64,000 nucleotides of DNA. Source: Vreelandella alkaliphila (GTDB lineage: Bacteria > Pseudomonadota > Gammaproteobacteria > Pseudomonadales > Halomonadaceae). How positions within the stretch are numbered: position 1 is the stretch's first letter; each line of letters starts with the position of its first letter. Where the stretch lies: contig NZ_JABASV010000002.1 in the NCBI RefSeq assembly GCF_016107625.1, positions 1 through 64,000 of the forward strand, written 5' to 3'. The notes beneath the pieces are model-generated. The model was given only the letters and a program-made list of their open reading frames with translations. It made no database searches and was not told the DNA's origin. This document shows, piece after piece, positions 57,237-64,000 of the stretch. The position numbers and the translations under genes are program-made.

Positions 57237-59027
57237 TCATTGCTGGGAATCAGCACCGCGGGGGTCAGTGTAGTGATAATAACGTTCGATAGCGCCACGC
57301 GTAATGATACCTGAAATTCGCTGCTGCTTTGGCCGATAGCCATGCACGACATAGAGTGCACCTAGCGCATTGTCCTGAAGTTTTAGAAACGCTTCCGATA
57401 GCGTTGCTTGTAATCCGATAGGTGCCATTTCAAGCCGTTGCCCAGGGATCTCAAGCAAATCAATGAACTCGTCTTCTGGAGGGGCTTCGTCTTGCAGCGC
57501 TTCATCATGCTCCAGTAACCAACGCGCAAGCTCAGCGGCTTTAAGCGCCAGCACTGGTTTCTCTGCACTGGAGCGCTCAATCACTAGCCACACAGGATTC
57601 GTTTCCAACAGACGCCGTGCCTGATCAGGCGTAATCATTCGATCTGTGCGCACCAAGTGGCGCTCCATTACCGCTGGCACCGATACCCGCGAAAGCGCCT
57701 GCATTAAAGGCTGCTGTAACGGATGCAAGCCGTAGCGCACCGTGCTAATAAAAAAGCCCTCACAACCGGTAAGCTGACGGGATGTTAGGCAGGCAACCAC
57801 CACAACGAGCATGCCAGGCAACATAATATGTGGCGAATGCGTTAGTTCAAGCAACGCCATCAAAGCGGCAAGCGGTGCTTGCAATACAGCGCCCATCATT
57901 GCCGCCATGCCCAACATGGCATAAATGCCGGGGTCTGCCGCTTTATCTGGCCATACCCAACCGCCCAGCATACCCCCTAGAGCACCGGTGGCAGCACCGA
58001 CCACTAGCACGGGGCCAATAATGCCGATTGGTACACCACCTGCCACGGTAATGGCAGTAATCAATAGCTTAGCGATCATCAACGCCAACAACACAGTAAT
58101 CGCCAGCTGATTATTCAACATAGCCGCAACGCTGTCGTAACCAATGCCTTGTACTTCAGGAAACCACCACGCAACAGCGCCCGTTATCACCCCGACGGCA
58201 CCTAACCTAAGCCATAGCGGCCACTGCTGTAAGTACTGGCCACGCGAAAGATGAATAAATACGCCCGCTAATAGGCCAATCACCAAACCGATAATGACCA
58301 CCCAAGGCACATTCATTAACGAACCTAGGGCAACTTCAGGAATGCGAAACGCCGGTTCGTTGCCATACACCAATTGAGCGACCAATGCCCCCATGGTAGA
58401 GGCGAGTATCACCGGCATAAAGCTCATCAGGGTGTATTCCATCATCACCACTTCCATGGCGAAAATCACCCCTGCGATTGGTGTATTAAATGATGCAGAT
58501 ATACCTGCCGCCGTACCGCAAGCAACCAACACTCGTAAACTGTTATTGGGCAAGCGAAGCTTGAGACCTAAGCCGCTGGATGCCGCTGCGCCCAGATGAA
58601 TGGCAGGGCCTTCACGCCCTGCGGAGAGGCCACCCAGCACAGACACAACGCCTACCCACCACTGGTTAAGCCAGTTGCGCATAGGGAAACGTCCCTGATG
58701 ATAGGTGAGACGCTCAATAACATGGCCAACACCTAACTTTCGGGCAGCGGCCTTTTGCCGATAGAGCAGCGTGCCAATCAGCGTCACGGCAATTATCGGC
58801 AGCAGCGCACGAAGCCATGGCGCGAGCCCTTCAAAGGCCTCAGGATTGCCCTCAGGCATATAAAGGGCAGCACCTACCTCTAGCAATAAGCGAAAAGCCA
58901 CCATCACCGCGCCTGTGATCACCCCAGACACTAACCCCAGCACACACAGCTGAGGCAGGGCATCAACATTCGCCAGCTGGCGACGAAAACTTTCCAAGGT
59001 GAAATCTGACCGGGAAAAACGTGCCAC
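57237..59027 (-). CDS. CLC-family chloride channel or transporter with CBS domains
   Basis: A 596-residue membrane protein with the CLC fold in residues 20 to about 430 and a C-terminal CBS-pair-like region (residues about 440-585). The gating glutamate is present in SAGREGPAIHLG, and a second CLC motif in GGVPIGIIGPVLVVGAATG. The internal proton glutamate of E. coli ClcA (second Glu in FIIEEM) is Val here (FAMEVV), and the first selectivity motif GSGIP is replaced by GVGHV. It may therefore act as a channel rather than an H+/Cl- exchanger; that is inference. It is divergent from argC. Confidence 0.88.
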   Translation of the reverse strand: MARFSRSDFTLESFRRQLANVDALPQLCVLGLVSGVITGAVMVAFRLLLEVGAALYMPEGNPEAFEGLAPWLRALLPIIAVTLIGTLLYRQKAAARKLGVGHVIERLTYHQGRFPMRNWLNQWWVGVVSVLGGLSAGREGPAIHLGAAASSGLGLKLRLPNNSLRVLVACGTAAGISASFNTPIAGVIFAMEVVMMEYTLMSFMPVILASTMGALVAQLVYGNEPAFRIPEVALGSLMNVPWVVIIGLVIGLLAGVFIHLSRGQYLQQWPLWLRLGAVGVITGAVAWWFPEVQGIGYDSVAAMLNNQLAITVLLALMIAKLLITAITVAGGVPIGIIGPVLVVGAATGALGGMLGGWVWPDKAADPGIYAMLGMAAMMGAVLQAPLAALMALLELTHSPHIMLPGMLVVVVACLTSRQLTGCEGFFISTVRYGLHPLQQPLMQALSRVSVPAVMERHLVRTDRMITPDQARRLLETNPVWLVIERSSAEKPVLALKAAELARWLLEHDEALQDEAPPEDEFIDLLEIPGQRLEMAPIGLQATLSEAFLKLQDNALGALYVVHGYRPKQQRISGIITRGAIERYYHYTDPRGADSQQ

Positions 59028-59066
59028 AACGTCCGTCCTTGCGCCTATTATTCGCTTTTACGCATC

Positions 59067-59180
59067 ATGTTCGCGTTAGTGAACATATGCCTGTTTCCCT
59101 ATAGCGCTCTTACGCGCCTGCTCTCTTGTGTATCATAGCTAGCTACAGTTCAACAGCCTGAGGTATCTCATTAGGCTGTT
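59067..59180 (+). promoter_or_regulatory. clc-argC intergenic inverted repeats
   Basis: ATGTTC (59067-59072) and GAACAT (59081-59086) form a 20-bp operator-like repeat between divergent genes. Further right, AACAGCCT (59152-59159) and AGGCTGTT (59173-59180) would form a hairpin in the argC leader, followed by an AT-rich stretch. Roles unknown. Confidence 0.35.
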
Positions 59181-59225
59181 AATTATTGTTGGGTCTGACT
59201 GTGCGTAATGCGCAAGGAGTGGTTT

Positions 59226-60260
59226 GTGATTAAGGTTGGCATTGTAGGCGGTACCGGCTATACCGGCGTTGAGCTGTTACGGTTACTTGCCCAGCATCCC
59301 CAGGTAAGCGTAGAAGCCATTACCTCGCGCTCGGAAGCAGGCGTGAAGGTATGCGATATGTATCCCAACCTGCGCGGCCACTATGATGCGCTCACGTTTA
59401 GCGAGCCAGACGCCAAGAAACTGGGTGCAATGGATGCGGTGTTCTTTGCGACACCCCACGGGGTCGCCCATGCACTAGCAGGCGAACTGCTCGACAATGG
59501 CACGCGAGTAATCGACTTATCTGCGGATTTCCGGCTGCGCGACGCCGCCGAATGGAGCCAGTGGTACGACCAGCCCCACGGCGCGCCGGAACTGCTAAAA
59601 GAGGCTGTGTATGGCCTGCCAGAAATGCATCGTGAGAAAATCAAAAAGGCCCGCTTAATTGCCGTACCAGGATGCTACCCAACGGCTGTTCAACTCGGCT
59701 ATCTGCCGCTTTTGGAAGCTGGTTTGATTGACGCAAGCCAGTTAATCGCGGACTGCAAATCAGGCGTTACCGGCGCAGGCCGTGGTGCCAAAGTTGCCTC
59801 GCTGCTAGCCGAAGCCAGCGAATCGATGAAAGCCTACGGTGCGTCCGGACATCGCCATTTGCCTGAAATTCGTCAAGGCTTGAGCGATATGCAGTCAAAC
59901 GCCGTGGGGCTTACCTTTGTGCCGCACTTAACGCCTATGATCCGCGGCATTCATGCCACGCTCTATAGTACGCTGACTGAAGAGCCAGGCGATTTACAGG
60001 CACTCTTTGAGCAGCGTTACGCCCACGAGCCGTTTGTTGACGTCATGCCTGCAGGCAGTCATCCGGAAACTCGCAGCGTCAAAGGCAACAATACCTGCCG
60101 AATCGCTGTTCACCGTCCTGGCAATGGCAATACCGTAGTAGTGCTCTCGGTAATTGATAACCTCGTTAAAGGCGCATCAGGCCAAGCGATTCAAAACCTC
60201 AACCTCATGTTTGGCTTTGAAGAAAATATGGGCCTCAACGCCCCAGCGTTGATGCCTTGA
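59226..60260 (+). CDS. argC: N-acetyl-gamma-glutamyl-phosphate reductase
   Basis: Third step of arginine synthesis. From GTG 59226 the protein has 344 residues, begins with the NADP motif [12 protein letters not shown], and contains the catalytic Cys in VPGCYPTA near residue 148, plus [11 protein letters not shown] 59226 follows AAGGAG by 6 bp; the in-frame ATG at 59208 lies on top of that site. It is a monocistronic-looking gene followed by the inverted-repeat element. Confidence 0.96.
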   Translation: MIKVGIVGGTGYTGVELLRLLAQHPQVSVEAITSRSEAGVKVCDMYPNLRGHYDALTFSEPDAKKLGAMDAVFFATPHGVAHALAGELLDNGTRVIDLSADFRLRDAAEWSQWYDQPHGAPELLKEAVYGLPEMHREKIKKARLIAVPGCYPTAVQLGYLPLLEAGLIDASQLIADCKSGVTGAGRGAKVASLLAEASESMKAYGASGHRHLPEIRQGLSDMQSNAVGLTFVPHLTPMIRGIHATLYSTLTEEPGDLQALFEQRYAHEPFVDVMPAGSHPETRSVKGNNTCRIAVHRPGNGNTVVVLSVIDNLVKGASGQAIQNLNLMFGFEENMGLNAPALMP

Positions 60261-60276
60261 ATCACACCAAATACCA

Positions 60277-60381
60277 GCATGCAGAGGGCAGCTCAAAGAG
60301 GAGGTCATTTGCCAGGGAAGGCAAATGTAGCGTCCAAGGAAGGATTCAAAGCGCCTCCTCGGCGAGCTGCCCTCTGCTTGA
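60277..60381. repeat. complex inverted-repeat element (possible MITE or REP-like unit)
   Basis: Three nested pairs: 14-bp outer arms GCAGAGGGCAGCTC (60281-60294) and GAGCTGCCCTCTGC (60364-60377); GAGGAGG (60298-60304) with CCTCCTC (60354-60360); and an inner hairpin ATTTGCC (60307-60313) with GGCAAAT (60320-60326). The unit lies between argC and erpA in non-coding DNA, and a 5-bp ATACC occurs on both sides (60271-60275 and 60381-60385), although not exactly abutting. Stable cruciform or RNA structure is expected. Whether it is repeated in the genome cannot be seen here. Confidence 0.6.
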
Positions 60382-60475
60382 TACCCCAACACAATAGTTG
60401 ACCATTTTGCTGGGAATTACCCATAATCACACTCCGATGCCGATTATTCGTTCTTAAAGCTCGCGGGAGGTACCC

Positions 60476-60829
60476 ATGAGCGGTGCAGAAGCTTTTGTTC
60501 CAACGCCTCTACTATTGTCTGATAGTGCTCGGAAACGCATCCAAGCACTTATAGCAGAAGAGGCTAACCCTGCGCTGAAACTCCGCGTTTATGTCACCGG
60601 TGGTGGCTGCTCGGGGTTCCAGTATGGGTTTGATTTTGCTGAAAACGTGGCCGAAGACGACACGTTAATTGAATTTGGCGATGCGATCCTCGTCGTCGAT
60701 CCTCTCTCCTACCAATACTTGGTGGGTTCAACCATTGACTATGAAGAAGGGTTAGCAGGTGCCCGTTTTCGTGTTCAAAACCCCAACGCTACGACCACCT
60801 GTGGCTGTGGAGCTTCCTTCATGGTCTAA
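60476..60829 (+). CDS. erpA: iron-sulfur cluster insertion protein ErpA
   Basis: A-type carrier that delivers [Fe-S] clusters to targets such as IspG. The 117-residue protein has the three conserved cysteines: Cys45 in GGGCSGFQY and Cys109 and Cys111 in [17 protein letters not shown] site precedes ATG 60476. Confidence 0.97.
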   Translation: MSGAEAFVPTPLLLSDSARKRIQALIAEEANPALKLRVYVTGGGCSGFQYGFDFAENVAEDDTLIEFGDAILVVDPLSYQYLVGSTIDYEEGLAGARFRVQNPNATTTCGCGASFMV

Positions 60830-60978
60830 CCAACGTTGGTAACAACCCCCTCCCCGTGACTTGACGCCTTGGTGGTTTCTCGCCAAGGTTAAAAGGTCAA
60901 TAACGGTTGCAGACGGAATTTATAAGAGTAAATCTTCTTTAAATCGCGTCGCTAACCAAATAAAACACGGGGAAACGA

Positions 60979-61749
60979 ATGAATTACCTACTAAAAAAAT
61001 CTGTCATTGCTACCGCCCTTGCACTGGGCTTAGGCAGTACCACTGTCGCGTTTGCACAAACGCCTACTGTCAATGTGGCCACTGACCCAAGCTTTGTACC
61101 GTTTGAAATGATGGATCCAGAAACTGGCGAAATGATCGGTTTCGATATGGATATCATCAACGCAGTCGCCGAACGTGCAGGCTTTGAGGTTAACCTCACC
61201 ACTATGGAATTCTCTGGCATCATTCCCGCCGTCCAAACCGGCAGCCAGGAAATCGCCCTTGCAGGCATCACCATTACAGATGAGCGTGCCGAAGTTGTCG
61301 ACTTTTCCGCTCCCTACTATGACTCAGGTCTGCAAATTATCGTGCGCGCCGACAACGAAGAGGTCTCTTCGCTTGAGGACCTAGCGGGTCTCACCATTGC
61401 CACCAAAATCGGCTCTACCAGCTACGACTTCCTTCAACAGGAGCTCGGTGAAGATGCCGACATTACTCCCTATCCAGGCACCGCCGATATGTACATGGCG
61501 CTGTTAGGGCGCAACGTTGATGCCGTGCTGTACGACGCCCCTAACGTTGCCTACTTCTCACAAACCCGTGGCGAAGGCCGTACCAAAGTGGTTGGCCCGC
61601 TGTATGAAGGCCAGCAGTACGGTATCGTTTTCCATAAAGGCAGCGAGTGGGTAGAACCTACCAACGAAGCACTTGCTTCCATGCGCGAAGACGGCACCTA
61701 TGATGAAATCTACACAAAGTGGTTTGGTGAAGCCCCCAGCGCTGAATAA
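60979..61749 (+). CDS. glnH: glutamine-type amino-acid ABC transporter, periplasmic binding protein
   Basis: A 256-residue protein with a signal peptide (to about residue 26, AFA-QT) and the SBP_bac_3 domain: [41 protein letters not shown] and YNEIYxKWFG-like [11 protein letters not shown]. It follows E. coli GlnH along its length, so glutamine is the most likely ligand, though glutamate or a related amino acid is possible. It is first of three genes for one ABC importer. Confidence 0.87.
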   Translation: MNYLLKKSVIATALALGLGSTTVAFAQTPTVNVATDPSFVPFEMMDPETGEMIGFDMDIINAVAERAGFEVNLTTMEFSGIIPAVQTGSQEIALAGITITDERAEVVDFSAPYYDSGLQIIVRADNEEVSSLEDLAGLTIATKIGSTSYDFLQQELGEDADITPYPGTADMYMALLGRNVDAVLYDAPNVAYFSQTRGEGRTKVVGPLYEGQQYGIVFHKGSEWVEPTNEALASMREDGTYDEIYTKWFGEAPSAE

Positions 61750-61847
61750 CATCGCTGTTCGCTATCACTAACGAGCGCTTTTCATCTCAGGGCCGGGCGG
61801 CTATACCCCCGGCCCTGTGTCGTTGTTTATTTTTCTGGAGATAACGC

Positions 61848-62519
61848 GTGGACGTTAACTTTCAGTTTGATTGGTCGGCCGCTTTTGGGTCGATCCCTTA
61901 TCTGTTACCAGGTATTCCTTGGACGCTGCTTATATCATTCGGCGGCCTAGCGATCGGCTTCTTTATTGGCATATTCTTTGGTTTATTGCGTATTAGCCCA
62001 GTGCGCTGGCTGCGCTGGCCAGCAGTTTTATACGTCGAAGTGTTTCGCGGCACGCCCATTTTAGTGCAGGTTCTGTTTATCTTTTATGGCTTACCCCAAT
62101 TGCTGGGAGGCCCGATCAACGCACTCGTTGCTGGCATTGCCGCGATCGCCATTAATTCAGGGGCTTATATCTCTGAAATTGTACGAGGCGGCGTGCAGTC
62201 TATCGAACGTGGCCAGCGAGAAGCATCACTTTCGCTAGGCTTGTCTCGAACTCAATCTTTTCGCTACGTAATTTGGCCCCAAGCTCTACGGCGCATGATT
62301 CCTCCACTGGGTAACCAGGGCATCATCAGTATCAAAGATACCTCGCTATTTTCTGTTATCGGGGTCGGTGAATTAGTCCGCCAAGGGCAAATTTATATTG
62401 CCACTACCTTTACCGCACTTGAGGTCTATTTCATGGTGGCGCTGATGTACCTTGCCATCACCTGGACTCTCTCTTTGATTCTGCGCCAAATTGAGCGCAG
62501 AGGCCTCGCAGGACAATAA
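61848..62519 (+). CDS. glnP: glutamine-type amino-acid ABC transporter permease
   Basis: Inner-membrane permease of the HisM/GlnP type, 223 residues with about five membrane segments. The EAA-type loop appears as [20 protein letters not shown], and [22 protein letters not shown] is very close to E. coli GlnP. It lies 98 bp after glnH; the ATPase gene starts 10 bp after it. Confidence 0.88.
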   Translation: MDVNFQFDWSAAFGSIPYLLPGIPWTLLISFGGLAIGFFIGIFFGLLRISPVRWLRWPAVLYVEVFRGTPILVQVLFIFYGLPQLLGGPINALVAGIAAIAINSGAYISEIVRGGVQSIERGQREASLSLGLSRTQSFRYVIWPQALRRMIPPLGNQGIISIKDTSLFSVIGVGELVRQGQIYIATTFTALEVYFMVALMYLAITWTLSLILRQIERRGLAGQ

Positions 62520-62529
62520 GGAACGTGCA

Positions 62530-63288
62530 ATGACCTCTACCCAATCGCCAATTGTGCGTATGCAGCAGCTCAATAAGCATTTTGGCAGCCTGCACGTACT
62601 CAATAATGTTGATCTTGAAATTGTGCCTGGTGAAGTCGTCGTTATCATCGGTGCCAGTGGCTCTGGTAAATCAACGCTCATCCGCTGTATCAACGGCTTA
62701 GAAGAGTTTCAAGCCGGCTCTCTTGATGTTGATGGCAACCAATTACTGCCCAACGGTAAAAGCAGTAAAGCGCTACAAACTATCCGTACTGAAGTCGGCA
62801 TGGTGTTTCAGCAGTTCAACCTTTTTCCCCACTTGAGCGTGCGCGACAACGTTACCCTTGCGCCCATGAAAGTGCGGGGCTGGAGCCGCCAAGATGCCGA
62901 AGAGACCGCTGAACGACTGTTAGAGCGTGTTGGTATTGCCGACCAAGCAGATAAGTACCCAAGCCAGCTCTCGGGTGGGCAGCAGCAGCGTGTGGCGTTA
63001 GCCCGGGCGTTAGCCATGGAACCCCGCCTGATGCTGTTTGACGAGCCTACATCAGCGCTTGACCCTGAAATGATTGGTGAAGTGCTGGATGCCATGCGTG
63101 AACTTGCCAAAGAAGGCATGACCATGGTGATAGTGACCCATGAAATGGGCTTTGCCCGTGAAGTGGCAGATCGCGTTATTTTTATCCATAAAGGCGAAAT
63201 TGCCGAGCAAGGCCCTCCCGAGCAACTGTTCGATACGCCACAACATGAGCGAACACAATCCTTCCTTGCACGTGTTTTGAAGCATTAA
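62530..63288 (+). CDS. glnQ: amino-acid ABC transporter ATP-binding protein
   Basis: ATPase of the glnHPQ importer. Walker [12 protein letters not shown]-loop [10 protein letters not shown], signature [15 protein letters not shown], Walker [15 protein letters not shown] and the H-loop [14 protein letters not shown] are all intact. ATG 62530 follows AAGGA; the frame is open upstream into the permease gene. It has 252 residues. Confidence 0.9.
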   Translation: MTSTQSPIVRMQQLNKHFGSLHVLNNVDLEIVPGEVVVIIGASGSGKSTLIRCINGLEEFQAGSLDVDGNQLLPNGKSSKALQTIRTEVGMVFQQFNLFPHLSVRDNVTLAPMKVRGWSRQDAEETAERLLERVGIADQADKYPSQLSGGQQQRVALARALAMEPRLMLFDEPTSALDPEMIGEVLDAMRELAKEGMTMVIVTHEMGFAREVADRVIFIHKGEIAEQGPPEQLFDTPQHERTQSFLARVLKH

Positions 63289-63329
63289 TGTCGGAATTAA
63301 TCTGACTTTTTTGCCCATTTTTGCCCCGT

Positions 63330-63365
63330 AAAATGGCCTGTCATCGCGACAGGCCATTTTTTTTG
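63330..63365 (+). terminator. intrinsic terminator after glnQ
   Basis: Perfect stem AAATGGCCTGTC/GACAGGCCATTT (63331-63342, 63348-63359) followed by an eight-T run. Confidence 0.9.
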
Positions 63366-63853
63366 CCTGTGGATACTATTTTTTACACGCTGCATCATAT
63401 CGCTCTACGATGCCTAGCATGAGCGCTAACCAGGTCTTTATAAGATACCAATCGCACTTGTTCACAGGTGCGGTAACAAACTCGGTATGGGTCGGTGGAT
63501 AACCCGTTGTCTGTCATGCCTGTGTGTAAGTCGCACTTTCATCCACAGGAGTAGCACCGCTTCTACGCAGGTACTCCTCCGTTTAATCATGTAAAAACTA
63601 ACAATTTAAGCAACTGAAATATATTAGCTTATTTGGGTTATCAACAGATTTTGTCCACACCAGTAGTTACAACATCAACAGAACTTCTCTTATATATTTT
63701 TATTTTGTTATTAATAATAGATTGATGCTTAGCTTGGGGTGTGGAAAAACCTGACGGTTACCCACAGGAGGTTTATACTGGCGGGCTTACTCAATCAGTG
63801 AACCAATACTGACTCACATCATCCGTGCCAAACGGCGCAAGACGAGGTGCCTC
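63366..63853. other. AT-rich region with eight near-consensus DnaA boxes upstream of mnmG
   Basis: No gene. Nonamers one mismatch from TTATNCACA occur at 63368 (minus), 63458, 63494 (minus), 63539, 63638, 63651, 63740 (minus) and 63758. The two at 63638 and 63651 flank an AT-rich segment of about 120 bp (63600-63725) with long A/T runs. This recalls the E. coli oriC position next to mnmG. It may be an accessory or ancestral origin, a DnaA-titration site, or regulation of mnmG by DnaA. Confidence 0.55.
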
Positions 63854-64000
63854 TTGAACTATCCCGACCGCTTTGACGTGATTGTCATCGGCGGTGGCCA
63901 TGCGGGAACCGAAGCCGCATTGGCCTCTGCTCGTATGGGTTGTCAAACCCTATTGCTAACCCACAACATCGAAACGCTCGGCCAAATGTCGTGCAATCCA
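63854..64000 (+). CDS. mnmG: tRNA uridine 5-carboxymethylaminomethyl modification enzyme MnmG (partial)
   Basis: The first 49 codons of mnmG; it continues beyond the right edge. The reading begins with a TTG codon and gives [20 protein letters not shown], the FAD-binding motif, then [17 protein letters not shown], as in E. coli MnmG. GAGG lies 7 bp upstream of the TTG, which supports this start despite the rare codon. Works with MnmE (44809). The TTG start and the DnaA boxes upstream are both unusual regulatory features. Confidence 0.95.
   Translation, partial: MNYPDRFDVIVIGGGHAGTEAALASARMGCQTLLLTHNIETLGQMSCNP

Noticed and set aside
60177-60392. 71-codon minus-strand ORF across the inverted-repeat element
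   Set aside because: Its peptide is produced by the palindromic element and the argC 3' end; no site or family. Kept only as the repeat feature.

Overview
The window is a chromosomal segment of a gammaproteobacterium, most probably a member of Halomonadaceae (Halomonas/Vreelandella type). The evidence is the gene content and order (ygfB-pepP-ubiH-ubiI next to zapA, 6S RNA and ygfA; glyQS and gmhB beside gyrB-recF-dnaN-dnaA; rpmH-rnpA-yidC-mnmE), a moderate GC content, and acid-rich proteins such as the curlin. The genus is inference; no rRNA gene lies inside the window. Almost everything is core chromosome. I see no transposase, phage gene, CRISPR array or tRNA.

Layout. (1) 1-420: the promoter and leader of an rRNA operon transcribed leftwards out of the window. 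(2) 517-6.4 kb: pyrB, then the leftward genes ruvX, yqgE, gshB, an S1-domain RNA-binding protein, rsmE, secB and a membrane-anchored rhodanese. (3) 6.7-10.8 kb: gpmI, envC-like and ctpA, rightwards. (4) 10.8-19.5 kb: ubiI, ubiH, pepP and ygfB (leftwards), zapA, 6S RNA and ygfA (rightwards), a 32-residue membrane protein, ilvA and rpiA. (5) 19.5-30.6 kb: a lipopolysaccharide inner-core and glycan block: waaA, hldE, an OpsX-type heptosyltransferase, kdkA, three further glycosyltransferases (two in AT-rich DNA), an OpgB-like phosphoglycerol transferase, waaF and hldD. (6) 30.7-35.4 kb: glyQ, glyS, a kinase-fold protein and gmhB. (7) 35.5-46.2 kb: the replication-origin block gyrB-recF-dnaN-dnaA (leftwards), the dnaA-rpmH intergenic region with DnaA boxes, and rpmH-rnpA-yidC-mnmE (rightwards). 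Four perfect parS sites lie at 33.9, 35.5, 38.0 and 38.7 kb. (8) 46.2-49.7 kb: rlmJ, an OmpA-family lipoprotein, hemW and rdgB. (9) 49.9-54.1 kb: a colinear curli locus, csgD-E-F-G followed by csgB and csgA. (10) 54.2-59.0 kb: an unknown secreted protein, hemL, thiD, hemJ and a CLC protein, all leftwards. (11) 59.2-63.3 kb: argC, erpA and a GlnHPQ-type amino-acid ABC transporter. (12) 63.3-64.0 kb: an AT-rich region with many near-consensus DnaA boxes, then the first 49 codons of mnmG.

How genes work together. hldE, gmhB and hldD supply ADP-L-glycero-D-manno-heptose; waaA, kdkA and the heptosyltransferases build the inner core. The pairing of an OpsX-like transferase with KdkA suggests a single phosphorylated Kdo, as in Haemophilus. 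The curli genes encode regulator, secretion pore, accessory factors, nucleator and fibre subunit. hemJ, hemL, hemW and erpA form a loose haem/Fe-S neighbourhood.

The observations most worth following up are: a short palindromic motif built on GTAAGTACT that recurs far above expectation; a second DnaA-box cluster upstream of mnmG, separate from the dnaA-rpmH origin; an intergenic inverted-repeat element of about 100 bp after argC that looks like a small mobile or structural repeat; the rearranged curli locus with a very acidic CsgA and a neighbouring secreted protein of unknown role; a kinase-fold protein without the usual catalytic aspartate; and a 32-residue membrane protein between ygfA and ilvA.
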